The translations under genes were made by a program, and so were the position numbers. 64,000 nucleotides of DNA from Clostridiaceae bacterium (GTDB taxonomy: Bacteria > Bacillota > Clostridia > Lachnospirales > Lachnospiraceae), in assembly GCA_910574345.1 (NCBI GenBank), contig CAJSZV010000017.1, positions 22,157-86,156 on the forward strand, in the 5' to 3' direction. Positions within the stretch are counted from its first letter, which is position 1, and each line of letters starts with the position of its first letter. The notes under the pieces are model-generated. The model made no database searches, was not told where the DNA came from, and worked only from the letters and a program-made list of their open reading frames with translations. Shown piece by piece: positions 52,837 to 61,809 of this stretch.

Positions 52837-55677
52837 TCACCCCCACCATGGAAAAGACGGAAAGATACCAAAGGGCGGAGTCTGTTCCTGCCCAGGTCCG
52901 GTTTCCTCCGGGGAATTCGTCTCTTCCTGGGTTCTGCTTTCTCCCTGAGAAGCAGAGCTTTCCTGGGTCGTATCTTCTTTGGAAGGAGACGTCTGCACCG
53001 GTTTCGTCTCACCGTCCCAGTTTTCTCCTCCATCCCACGAAGACGGTGTATTCTCCGGCGGGGCGGCTGTGATCTGAGGCTCGTCCTCCCACAAGGTGCC
53101 GCTTTCCCAATCCTCCCATGGATTCCATTCACTGTCCTCCCAGCCTTCCCAATCCTCCCAGTCTCCCTCAGGTTCCGGAATTTCCTCTTCGGATTCAGAC
53201 TCTGTGTGAACAGGACATGGCTCCGGCAGGCTGTACTGCTTATCTTCCGTGTCCCCTTCATCCTCCGGTACCATCAAAAATACCCGTTCTTCCGTCTCGG
53301 GACAAAACTCTGAAGCCATGCCTCCGGATTCTATGCAGACTGTGCCTTTCACATGAACATCGCAGGAAGTCTTGGGCGCCGTTCCCTCTGCAAAATACTC
53401 GCTGTATATGGCATTGCCTCTTGGGTCCCTGTCACAGACTCCCCACACAGCCAGTTTGCCCGACTTTCTGCACACATAAGACTTGCTGACTCCGGCAGGA
53501 ACCTGAAACCCGGCAGGTTCCAGACCCTCATGGACTCTGTCCATAATTTTCTTCCATATATCTTTATGATATGAGGTTCCTCCCTCCACTGGCTGGCTGT
53601 CATCATTGCCGCTCCATATTCCCGCCGTATAGTATGGCGTATATCCCACAAACCACAAATCTTTGCTCCCTGTGGTTGTTCCGCTTTTTCCCGCCGCCGT
53701 CATGGAAGCAAGAGCAGCTCTCCTTCCTGTGGGACTTATGGTAGTTACCGCAAATTTACTTCCCCCGTTCATGACATCCTTCATGGCATCTGTGAGAAGG
53801 AATGCCGTCTCCGGCTTCAGAGCCTGATGGCTTAAGCGCTCATGTTCCAAAACAACATTTCCGTCATGGTCTAAGACCTTTGTGAAAAAAGACGGCTTTG
53901 TATACACGCCGCCTGCTCCTATGGCCCCAAAAGCGGCAGTAAGTTCCAGATTAGACACACCCTCCGTGATTCCTCCTAAGGCTGTAGACGGATTGTAATC
54001 CTTCTCGGACAAGGTGGTAATCCCCAGATTCTTCCCATACCATACCCCAAACTGAGGGGACACTGTCTCCATCATACACCTGACCGCCACAATATTCATG
54101 GAATACGCAATGGCTTCCCTAATACTAGAATATCCGTAGAATCTTCCGTACCAGTTGCGGAAATCCTTTTTCCCCGCCCTGTAAGGCGCATCATAATACA
54201 CCGTAGCCAGTGTGGCATTTTTCCCATCCAGAGCCGGTGCAAATGCAGTAAGCACCTTAAAGACGGAACCTGGCTGTCTCAGAGAATCCGTAGCCCGATT
54301 AAAGGTTCTGTTCCCCACCTTATCTCCTCTTCCCCCGCTTAAAGCCAGCACTTCCCCTGTAAATTGATCTATGAGAACAAAGGATACCTGTGGCTGAGCG
54401 ACAATATTCAGACTTTCACTCTCCGCCTCTCCTCCTTCCTCCAGTATATATGCCTTAAACTGCTCCACATCGGCTCTCAGGGCTTCCTCATCCCCATAAA
54501 GGCCCGATCCCTTTCTTTGAAGCTTGACCTGGAGAAATGTCTCCATATCCTGTTCCGAATACTCTGACAGACTTCCGTCCTGGTTTCTGACGGTCATCCT
54601 GTAATCCGCCGACCACTGCGTTCTGCTGTAATTGGCGGGATTATTGATCTCCTCATCTACTATATTCTGCTTTGCAGGATCCTGGGTCGTGTAAATGGAC
54701 AGACCGCCGGAATAGATCATCTTCCTGGCCAGCTCTCTGGAGTATCCCAATTTTTGCGTCATGGCCTCTGTCACCTGGCTGATCACCTGATCTGTAAAAT
54801 AACTGTAGGGCGTAGCTTCCGCCCTTGTCATCACATCCACATTCTGTATTCTGGAATACACATCGTCCGCCAGAGCTTCTTCCTTCTCCTCAGGGGTAAT
54901 CATCCCCTGTTCCTCCATTTTGTCAAGAACCCTTTTTCGGCGCATGGCATTTTCCTCGGCTCCTGCAAGCGGATTCAGCCGGCTGGGATTCTTGGTGATG
55001 CCTGCCAAAACCGCGCATTCGGAGAGCGTCAGTTCCCGCAGTTCCTTATCAAAATATCTTCTGGCAGCCACCTTCACTCCCAGCGTGTTGGAGCCCAGAT
55101 TAATGGTGTTTAAGTAATTGGTCAGAATCGTCTCCTTATCGGACACTTTCGTTAATTCCACTGCAAGATACTGTTCCTGCAGCTTTCTCTCAAGCCTCTC
55201 TTTAAAGGTCTTCTCCATGCCGCCCTCAAAGACGGAATTCTTAATAAGCTGCTGGGTGATGGTGCTTCCGCCTCCCGCCGAAGAGTCACCGGTTATGACT
55301 CCCTTGACCGCCCGAAGGATGGCCCTGATATCAATACCGTTATTTTCCCAAAACCGCTCATCCTCTATGGCAATAAAAGCGTTCTTGAGATGTTCTGGAA
55401 ATTCTTCATAGGACGCCTCCTCCCGGTTAGCTCCCTCCATGACCAGCTTTTCCACAGGGTTTCCCTCCCGGTCATAGATGGTAGTGGCAAATCCCTGGGG
55501 TCTGAAGCTTAAGGCTTTGATATCCGGCGCTTTCTCCACTACGCTTTTCACCCATATCAATCCGGCACAGGCAGCTGTCAAAATAAAGATCATGATCAAA
55601 ACCAAGATTATCTTTACCGTTACCCAAAGCCCCTTTGCTACCCTTTTCCCAGTCTTTTCCATCTCTGATCCGGCCAT
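52837..55677 (-). CDS. Class A penicillin-binding protein with acidic Trp-rich tail
   Basis: This 946-residue bifunctional peptidoglycan synthase has a membrane anchor (about 20-45). The GT51 glycosyltransferase domain carries EDERFW with Glu105 and GGSTITQQLIKN (137-148). The transpeptidase domain carries Ser471-x-x-Lys474, Ser526-Met-Asn528 and Lys664-Ser-Gly-Thr. After the enzyme part comes a tail of about 125 residues, rich in Glu, Trp, Ser and Pro (repeated DWEDW-like units), probably outside the membrane. The ATG at 55677 follows AAGGAC. Confidence 0.94.
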   Translation of the reverse strand: MAGSEMEKTGKRVAKGLWVTVKIILVLIMIFILTAACAGLIWVKSVVEKAPDIKALSFRPQGFATTIYDREGNPVEKLVMEGANREEASYEEFPEHLKNAFIAIEDERFWENNGIDIRAILRAVKGVITGDSSAGGGSTITQQLIKNSVFEGGMEKTFKERLERKLQEQYLAVELTKVSDKETILTNYLNTINLGSNTLGVKVAARRYFDKELRELTLSECAVLAGITKNPSRLNPLAGAEENAMRRKRVLDKMEEQGMITPEEKEEALADDVYSRIQNVDVMTRAEATPYSYFTDQVISQVTEAMTQKLGYSRELARKMIYSGGLSIYTTQDPAKQNIVDEEINNPANYSRTQWSADYRMTVRNQDGSLSEYSEQDMETFLQVKLQRKGSGLYGDEEALRADVEQFKAYILEEGGEAESESLNIVAQPQVSFVLIDQFTGEVLALSGGRGDKVGNRTFNRATDSLRQPGSVFKVLTAFAPALDGKNATLATVYYDAPYRAGKKDFRNWYGRFYGYSSIREAIAYSMNIVAVRCMMETVSPQFGVWYGKNLGITTLSEKDYNPSTALGGITEGVSNLELTAAFGAIGAGGVYTKPSFFTKVLDHDGNVVLEHERLSHQALKPETAFLLTDAMKDVMNGGSKFAVTTISPTGRRAALASMTAAGKSGTTTGSKDLWFVGYTPYYTAGIWSGNDDSQPVEGGTSYHKDIWKKIMDRVHEGLEPAGFQVPAGVSKSYVCRKSGKLAVWGVCDRDPRGNAIYSEYFAEGTAPKTSCDVHVKGTVCIESGGMASEFCPETEERVFLMVPEDEGDTEDKQYSLPEPCPVHTESESEEEIPEPEGDWEDWEGWEDSEWNPWEDWESGTLWEDEPQITAAPPENTPSSWDGGENWDGETKPVQTSPSKEDTTQESSASQGESRTQEETNSPEETGPGQEQTPPFGIFPSFPWWG

Positions 55678-55803
55678 CCTTTCCGTCCTTGTTATGGCCT
55701 ATTCTCTCCGGGATCTTATTTCATATACCAGGAAATTTGTTACTGTTCACGAGGCGCAGATAATACCGTCTAAATCCTCGTTTTTTTCAAATAGCTCATC
55801 TCC

Positions 55804-56321
55804 TTATTTTGCATCGCTTCTTGTGTAAAAGGTACTTCTTCCCGACCTGTGTTTTACCAAGGCGCCACTGTCTACCAGTTTTTTAATTGAACCTTCTACA
55901 GACGTTTTCCGAATGTCGGGCACATTTCCATAATGTCGCTCTTGGTGAATTTTCCTAATTTTCCATATACCGCGCGACGCACTACTCCAAGGGCCGGAAG
56001 CTTATCACCCACAATATCTACACGCTCCTCAAAATCTCTATATGCCGCAAATACTATTTGAAGCAGATATTTAATAAACGGGGTTACATCTTCCTGATTT
56101 TCATGCCATCCCTGCTGACATTTTTCAAGGGTGTCGTAATACAGTCCCTTATTCTTTGCAATCTTGCTTTCCAAAGAAATATATTTCCCAATCACATATC
56201 CTGAACGATAGAAAAGCAATGTCGTAAGCAACCGGCTCATAGGTCCATTGCCATCTGGTAATGGTACGATGGGAATACAAAAACTATTCGTAAACTTCCC
56301 AATAACCATATCGTTTATCAC
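55804..56321 (-). pseudogene. fic relic, C-terminal part
   Basis: A Fic-type C-terminal half is readable: DGNGPMSRLLTTLLFYRSGY, GWHEN and TPFIKYLL. The catalytic HPFxDGNGR is decayed to VPLPDGNGP, losing the His and the Arg. A frameshift near 55900 separates the winged-helix end (KTSVEGSIKKL...), which continues to a stop at 55804. The N-terminal half is absent. It cannot be a working AMP-transferase. Confidence 0.75.
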
Positions 56322-56516
56322 CTTTGTGTTCTATAACACCTACTTTTTTCTATTGCGACATCCTTTGTGACATTTAGGGCTTTGGATTGATAGTCACCCC
56401 AACCTGAAACAATAGCCGTTTTCCAGTCTGTTTAATTCCACGTGAATCTCATTTCTATATGATAATAGGTATTCAATATCAAACGCCTTTGAATACCCAC
56501 TTTGAAAAAAATATTA
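56322..56516. other. Intergenic stretch between HEPN gene and fic relic
   Basis: There are 195 AT-rich bases with no gene. It is the left junction zone of the inserted island. Confidence 0.4.
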
Positions 56517-57188
56517 TTAAGTTGTTGGAAGTTTGTATAGCTTTTGGTCATAATAATTTTTCATTCCGTCCAAGATCCCCGTCAAAAACAGCATTACTTC
56601 ATCTTTAATGTTTTCTAAATCACTAATGGTTAAATCTCTTGCACAATCGCTAAAAGAAACATCTCCATGTGCCAAGCTATTCCGCTCCCTTTTAACTCGT
56701 TCTAAAGATTCTCCGGGAGTTGCTAGACGATAGCGTATTCTATGATTATCACAAATATTTTTAATTCTTTTTGCATTTAGATTACCGCTAATTCCCAAAG
56801 CGTCTTTTGAAAGAATAATCGGTGCATTAGTCGTAATATCCCGAATAATTTCTTGAACGCGATTTTCGTAGGCAACTCGTTCTGTGACAGGTCCATATAT
56901 TTCGTTTATTTTATATTTCGACCAAATATCTTGAATCTCACGGATTACTTGATTATAAGAACAATTGTTGTTTTTCAAATCTTCGTAAATTTCCATCATT
57001 CCACTAACGATGCATGCCTCGACCAAATTATATAACATTAGCAAAAAATTAGATTTCATAATCTTATAAAAGCGTGTATTGTCAACGGCCTGTATATTAG
57101 GATTCCCATTATCAATTTCAACCATAACAGAAAAATAAAATTCAATCTCTTGCTTTCTTTCAGCAAAAATGCTTAGTGTGTTTTGCAT
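56517..57188 (-). CDS. HEPN-domain nuclease-like protein (MAE_28990/MAE_18760 type)
   Basis: This 223-residue all-helical protein has the HEPN signature R-x4-H at Arg169-Asn170-x3-His174 (RNSLAHGD), which forms the metal-independent RNase site. The best match I recall is the MAE_28990/MAE_18760-like group, often found beside DUF262 proteins. AAAGGA overlapping the DUF262 stop precedes the ATG, so the two are translationally linked. It is the likely toxic effector of the island. AT-rich, unlike its neighbours outside the island. Confidence 0.7.
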   Translation of the reverse strand: MQNTLSIFAERKQEIEFYFSVMVEIDNGNPNIQAVDNTRFYKIMKSNFLLMLYNLVEACIVSGMMEIYEDLKNNNCSYNQVIREIQDIWSKYKINEIYGPVTERVAYENRVQEIIRDITTNAPIILSKDALGISGNLNAKRIKNICDNHRIRYRLATPGESLERVKRERNSLAHGDVSFSDCARDLTISDLENIKDEVMLFLTGILDGMKNYYDQKLYKLPTT

Positions 57189-57192
57189 AGTT

Positions 57193-58239
57193 TTATCCTT
57201 TTAATAGTTGATCTCTCACATATTCAACACGCAATTTCAATTTTCCTTCATTATTACTGGCATCTGAGGTCGTGTATTCTTTAAATTCATCAGAATCAAG
57301 CCAGTCAACACTGCTTATTCTTAAATCTGGCTTTTCTCTTAATGCTAATGCGACGCCAACAGAAATTGCTTCAAAACGAACACGAGGAGTTGCTTTCGCT
57401 TTTTCAGTCTTAGCAAAGCCAAAAGGAAAGTTTTCTTTTACAAAAGAAACCATGCGTTGAAAATCAGCGTAAAAAGTATATTCATCAAAATCTACCAGAT
57501 TATTAATGAGATATTCGTCTAAAAATTCATTAACGGTGTGTCCAAAGTTCTCATAGTTATTTAAATAGGCAAAAAAACGGAGAACAAATTCAAATCGTTC
57601 GTGTCTCTTAACTCTATCTTCACTCATAGGGCAGAGCGCAACAAATGTTTCATCTTTAGAACATTTTTCAATAAAGTCAGTAAATGGACCAGGATAAGAG
57701 CCACGCCGTACTTCTGAATCATTAGCTTTCATTCCAGTTGTATTAATTCGATAGAAGAGATCCTGTCTGGCTACAGTAGGTGTATCTTCCTCCAAAACAA
57801 TAATCCTTAAGGTTTTATTCAGAAATTTACGTTGCTGAGCATCAGAAAGGTCTTTAAAATAAAATCCATTAAGCTTGGTTAATTTTTTTAAGCCGCTAAG
57901 CTGCAGTTTATTATTGTGAAATTCAACAAGAGTCTGCATACGTTGAGCACCATCAATTACCTCTTGTTTACCATTATCACAATCTGCAAAAAACATAAAC
58001 GGAATTGGTAATCCCAGAAAAATTGATTCCAAAAAAAGAGTTTTATTTTTAGGTTGCCATACAAAGTTTCTTTGATATGGCGGGATAAAAAAATCTTTCT
58101 TTTTAAATTTTGCAATCAGAAGTTCTATGGTAAAATCTTTTGTGTCATAATCAATTTGTTTCTGCATTTCTTTGATTTGCAGATCAGCAGCTTGTTTTTC
58201 ATCCGTAGAAATAATATGTTCTTTTTTAATTCGCGGCAT
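57193..58239 (-). CDS. DUF262 (ParB/GmrS-like) protein
   Basis: This 348-residue protein has the DUF262 N-terminal core: IPPYQRNFVW (52-61) and DGAQRMQTL (96-104), corresponding to the nucleotide-binding DGQQR of GmrS-type proteins. The usual C-terminal DUF1524 HNH nuclease is missing; the end of the protein is short and helical. It starts after AGGAGG and overlaps the methyltransferase gene by 14 bases. It is presumed to sense or gate with NTP the HEPN partner encoded next. Confidence 0.85.
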   Translation of the reverse strand: MPRIKKEHIISTDEKQAADLQIKEMQKQIDYDTKDFTIELLIAKFKKKDFFIPPYQRNFVWQPKNKTLFLESIFLGLPIPFMFFADCDNGKQEVIDGAQRMQTLVEFHNNKLQLSGLKKLTKLNGFYFKDLSDAQQRKFLNKTLRIIVLEEDTPTVARQDLFYRINTTGMKANDSEVRRGSYPGPFTDFIEKCSKDETFVALCPMSEDRVKRHERFEFVLRFFAYLNNYENFGHTVNEFLDEYLINNLVDFDEYTFYADFQRMVSFVKENFPFGFAKTEKAKATPRVRFEAISVGVALALREKPDLRISSVDWLDSDEFKEYTTSDASNNEGKLKLRVEYVRDQLLKG

Positions 58240-59284
58240 TTTCCTCTACCTCCTGTAAATGTTGTTGGATGCTGATCCCTATAGCTCGCCCTAATTCAAC
58301 AGGAACGGCATTTCCTATATGTATTCCTATTTCGCGTCGGTTCGATGGATGATCACTGTCAATAAAAACATAATCCGGAGGAAACGATTGCAAAATAGCA
58401 CCCTCTCTTAATGACAAAGCTCTATCTTGCTCAGGATGCCCAAATCGTCCATTTCCGTATCCATAAAACTGTGTTGTTATAGTTGGAGAAGGTTCATCCC
58501 AGGACATCCTCCCATATACAGAAGGATATGTTTTTCCACTTTCTTTTTTATGACATTCTAATTGTAGCTCTTCATCCCAATCGCGCCATGTACCTCCGGG
58601 AGTAGATTGTCTTATTCTTTTCAAGTTAATGGATGAAAGCCGACAAGCACGATGAAGCAAATCATTGGCATCCTGTTCTCCATCTTTTAATGCAGACAAA
58701 TTTCCTATGGCTTGACGTACTGTTGGATAATGTTCGGAATCATATAGCGGAGGAATTAATTTTATTTCTCCCAAGTGAGAAGCCAATAAAACCAGTCTTT
58801 TTCGATTTTGAGGAACGCCGTATTCCGGACAATATACAATTTTCCAGTCAACATAATAATTCAATTCTTTCAGAGTAGATACAAAATCGGCAAAGACTTT
58901 TTCGCTCTCTAATTCTGGTACATTCTCCATAGAAATTATTTCAGGGTTTACCTCTTGAACTAACCTTGCAAAAGAATATAATAATTTCCATTTATCATCA
59001 GTTGGTCCATCTTTTCGATATCGATTAGTATATTTAGAAAATGGTTGGCATGGTGCACATCCGACAAGTATTCGGGTAGCGTTATCAGGATATAATGCCT
59101 CTAATTGTTCTCCCTGTAAGGAAGTAATATCACAATTTATAAATTGCGCATTATTATTCTTTTCATAAGCAAATCGACAAGAATCATCAATATCTATACC
59201 AGCTTGCACAGTTATACCCGACAGAGATAATCCTTTTGTTAAGCCACCAATTCCACAGAATAAATCTATTGCGGTAGAAGGCAC
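58226..59284 (-). CDS. C5-cytosine DNA methyltransferase
   Basis: This 352-residue enzyme has the ordered m5C motifs: DLFCGIGG (I, 7-14), GCAPCQPFS with catalytic Cys79 (IV), MENVPE with Glu120 (VI), QNRKRLVLLAS (VIII) and a C-terminal GNAVPVELGRAI (X). The target-recognition region lies at about 200-260, so the recognition site cannot be read. The start is GTG, whose first base is the last base of the XRE stop, after AGGGAGG. It is the second gene of the four-gene island. Confidence 0.93.
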   Translation of the reverse strand: MPSTAIDLFCGIGGLTKGLSLSGITVQAGIDIDDSCRFAYEKNNNAQFINCDITSLQGEQLEALYPDNATRILVGCAPCQPFSKYTNRYRKDGPTDDKWKLLYSFARLVQEVNPEIISMENVPELESEKVFADFVSTLKELNYYVDWKIVYCPEYGVPQNRKRLVLLASHLGEIKLIPPLYDSEHYPTVRQAIGNLSALKDGEQDANDLLHRACRLSSINLKRIRQSTPGGTWRDWDEELQLECHKKESGKTYPSVYGRMSWDEPSPTITTQFYGYGNGRFGHPEQDRALSLREGAILQSFPPDYVFIDSDHPSNRREIGIHIGNAVPVELGRAIGISIQQHLQEVEENAAN

Positions 59285-59523
59285 TAAACCTCACCTCCCT
59301 TTTGATTAAAATTTTCTTGATCAATAAAAAGTAAATATGTGTCTATCTGTAATGCATCAGCAATTTTTTGTATATTGTCTAAAGAGATACTTCGTTTTCC
59401 ACATTCTATTGCACTAATATATGTCCTATGCAATCCTGCTTTTTCTGCGAAATGTTCTTGAGAAAGACCTAATTGCATACGATATGCTTTTACATTTTTT
59501 GAAAATACCTTAATTACATTCAC
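59284..59523 (-). CDS. Small XRE-family regulator (controller-protein type)
   Basis: This 79-residue helix-turn-helix protein (LGLSQEHFAEKAGLHRTYIS, then IECGKRSISLDNIQKIADAL) has the size and layout of C proteins of restriction-modification systems. The start is GTG at 59523 after AAGGGTGA. It is the first gene of the methyltransferase-DUF262-HEPN operon. Two 13-bp repeats overlapping the promoter upstream would suit its binding, allowing timed expression of methylase before toxin. Confidence 0.85.
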   Translation of the reverse strand: MNVIKVFSKNVKAYRMQLGLSQEHFAEKAGLHRTYISAIECGKRSISLDNIQKIADALQIDTYLLFIDQENFNQKGGEV

Positions 59524-59542
59524 GATAAATTCACCCTTTTCT

Positions 59543-59585
59543 AGTATAACCGATTGAATACAATAAGTCAACATACAATAAGTCA
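59543..59585 (-). promoter_or_regulatory. Promoter of the defence operon with two 13-bp direct repeats
   Basis: TTGACT (59566-59571), 17 bases, TATACT (59543-59548) on the minus strand is near-consensus. ATACAATAAGTCA occurs on the plus strand at 59558-59570 and 59573-59585; the first copy covers most of the -35 box. Spacing of 15 bases between copies fits a dimeric small XRE regulator. Confidence 0.7.
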
Positions 59586-59794
59586 CAAAAGACTGTATTT
59601 GCATCTTGCATGTATAATTGGATTGGCTAATAGGACGATACAGAATTAGCAAGAAATACGTTATACGAACAAGCACTCTGTAACGAGTAGAACGCTCGAA
59701 AAAGCCTGTGGTTGCAAGGTTTCTGGCATATTGGAAGTCATGCATCCGTACGACGTACAAGGTGGTATGCCATACTCTTAAAAGTAAGTGCAAA

Positions 59795-59832
59795 AAAGGA
59801 CATCCATCTAAACAAAAGATGAAATGTCCTTT
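59795..59832 (-). terminator. Minus-strand terminator upstream of the defence promoter
   Basis: AAAGGACAT pairs with ATGTCCTTT, extended by CATC/GATG around a small loop, with a T run (TTTTTTG) on the minus strand. It would stop transcripts from the fic relic on the right before they reach the island. Confidence 0.7.
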
Positions 59833-59877
59833 GGCATATTCACTATTCAATTTTAAATACAAAGCAGTTTGCCGCTG

Positions 59878-60003
59878 TTACGCCGCTTTCTGCAAGTGTC
59901 TCTGTGTTACATTTCCATCATTGAATGGATGGATACAAAGGAAATCATGAATAAAGACCGGAATCAGAATCAATGAATCAATTTCTTTGTGATCATTTCC
60001 TTT
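59878..60003 (-). pseudogene. fic relic, short internal fragment
   Basis: About 40 codons encode DSLILIPVFIHDFLCIHPFNDGN, the Fic helix leading into the HPFxDGN site, and then lose similarity (VTQRHLQKAA and a stop at 59878). Upstream of about 60003 the similarity also ends, and the plus strand there encodes a truncated LysR gene. Together with the relic at 55804-56321 this brackets the island. Confidence 0.7.
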
Positions 60004-60696
60004 AGCCTGGCACGGATATTTCCTACGTTCAATCAGTATTACCCCCAAATCCGCATTATCCCCCATGAAGGATATGCTCTCATGCTTGGAAAGTTAATTC
60101 TTCAGAATGAAATATCCTGTGCGTTTACTTCTTATGTATCGGAATTTGACGAACAGCTCACATTTATCCCCATAATTCAAGAGGAAGTGGTTCTTGGTGT
60201 TCCGGTCTTCCTCCGACCGGATCAATCCACCTCCGGAATTTTCGAAGAACTTCCCCTTGCAGACTTGTCAGATTTCAAAGAGTCCTCATTTATCATGACG
60301 GAGCCTCCCTCTGCCCTTCATGATGCAGTAAATCCCCTGTTTGAACAGGCAGATTTCCGACCCTTGTCTGTATTTTCATCTCCTAATGTAGTTCTGTGTG
60401 AATCCATGATACGGGCTGGTGCAGGAGTTGGTATTCTGCCTGCAAGCTATGTGAAAAACACATCGGATATTCTTTATTTCCGCCTTCGTCAGACAGCCTA
60501 TCTTCATTCGGGGATTCTCTGTCAAAAAAATCATCATTTTTCTAAAGCAGAACGGTTTCTGTTTTTTCTGCAGCTGCAGCAGGATGCTCGTTTGAATCCC
60601 CTTGCTGTAGAATGGAGCAATCCCTGGATCACAGATATCGCACAGGAATTTTCTCATATGCACTATTTTAAAGATTACAAGGAGAAATCAGAATGA
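59989..60696 (+). pseudogene. LysR-family effector domain lacking its DNA-binding half
   Basis: The 236 codons cover a LysR substrate-binding domain, starting within its first strand (FPTFNQYYPQIRIIPHEG) and running to the end, including the ligand-loop GAGVGILPASY. The helix-turn-helix of about 90 residues is absent, and the sequence upstream belongs to the fic fragment. Its stop overlaps the intact LysR gene at 60693. It may still be translated from an internal ATG but cannot bind DNA as a normal LysR. Confidence 0.75.
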
Positions 60697-61619
60697 ATAC
60701 AAAAACACTTGAATATATGGTGATCATTGCAGAAGAAAAATCAATTACTCAAGCTGCCGAGCGATTATATATGTCACAGCCCGTATTGTCAAGACATTTA
60801 AAAAATGTAGAGAGCGAATTAGGGACTCCCATCTTTAAACGCAGTTCTCATCAAATGATACTCACGGAAGCCGGGATCATTTTTATTAATAATGCACGGG
60901 CTATCCTCCATGTAGAACGGCAGCTGGAAAAACGCTTAGAACAAATGCGTCAAATTCAAACGGAGTCCCTGATCGTTCTGTCGGAATTTTACTATATCAA
61001 TTTTCTTATCAACCGGATCCTTCCCCAGTTCCGAAAACGCTACCCTAAAATCCAGGTTCACATATCTCCCATGACAACAACTCAGACAAAAGATGGGCTC
61101 ATCAATGGAAAAGCAACTATGGCTTTGTTTACTACTTCTAATCTTCATAGCTCACAATTTGAGCTGACTCCTCTGTTTACCGATGAGTTGGTGTTGATAA
61201 CCCCTAAAAATTTTCATATTCATTATGTCTCTGGCAGAACAGAGCCGGATTGGGGCTGTTTAAAAGATCAGGTATTTTACCTTCATCCTCCCGGCAGCGA
61301 ATTTCGTCGTTTAGAAGATAAATGGCTGGACTCTGTCGGCGTTTCGCCTACAACAGTATTGGAATCAGATTCTTTTTCTCATACTTTGGATTTTGTATAC
61401 CAGGGACAGTGCTGTGCCTTTATCCCTAAGGAAATGCTTGTAAAAATCAATCGCTCCCATGTACAAATTTATTCCGCAAATACCCCAAGACGTTTTTACC
61501 AGGTACTGGCATTCCCGAAGAACTCGTTATTCAAAGGTCCGGCTCTGGCTCTGGCTCAAGTAATCATCGAACAATACAAGTACTTTGTCCAATATATGAA
61601 AACCGGACCGATTCACTAA
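60693..61619 (+). CDS. LysR-family transcriptional regulator
   Basis: This 308-residue protein has the full LysR layout: helix-turn-helix (1-60; SITQAAERLYMSQPVLSRHLKNVE) and an effector domain (about 90-295). The ATG follows AAGGAG and overlaps the stop of the truncated LysR gene. Its targets are unknown, since the usual divergent target genes were probably lost at the junction. Confidence 0.93.
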   Translation: MNTKTLEYMVIIAEEKSITQAAERLYMSQPVLSRHLKNVESELGTPIFKRSSHQMILTEAGIIFINNARAILHVERQLEKRLEQMRQIQTESLIVLSEFYYINFLINRILPQFRKRYPKIQVHISPMTTTQTKDGLINGKATMALFTTSNLHSSQFELTPLFTDELVLITPKNFHIHYVSGRTEPDWGCLKDQVFYLHPPGSEFRRLEDKWLDSVGVSPTTVLESDSFSHTLDFVYQGQCCAFIPKEMLVKINRSHVQIYSANTPRRFYQVLAFPKNSLFKGPALALAQVIIEQYKYFVQYMKTGPIH

Positions 61620-61662
61620 GAATCGAATTCCTTTCGGGGTCATGGAGAGGTCTGATACCACA

Positions 61663-61697
61663 AAAGGGAAGGGACAACGGCACTGTCCCTTCCCTTT
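61663..61697. terminator. Terminator after the LysR gene
   Basis: A 14-bp perfect stem (61663-61676 with 61684-61697) with a 7-base loop ends in TTT on the plus strand. Confidence 0.75.
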
Positions 61698-61809
61698 CTC
61701 TATCCTCTGGCTATTGATCCCCTAACAAATCCTTTTTTTCTGCGTCCCCCGCACCGTCTCCATGACCGACGGGGGCGCTCCATTGCTGCCGGGTTCCCTT
61801 AAGGTTCCG

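Larger units (their letters stand above)
59524..59877. other. Upstream region of the island
   Basis: No gene is seen in about 350 bases. The region holds the XRE promoter and its repeats and a minus-strand terminator at 59795-59832. The right end of the island falls somewhere in or just beyond it. Confidence 0.5.

Noticed and set aside
55896..56321. Fic-like frame as a functional gene
   Set aside because: The catalytic His and the Arg of the motif are replaced, the N-terminal half is missing and the C-terminal winged helix is out of frame.
61620..61809. Possible small RNA between the LysR and HAD genes
   Set aside because: There are several inverted repeats (for example 61638-61648 with 61757-61767), but the one strong stem is the LysR terminator and no promoter is visible.
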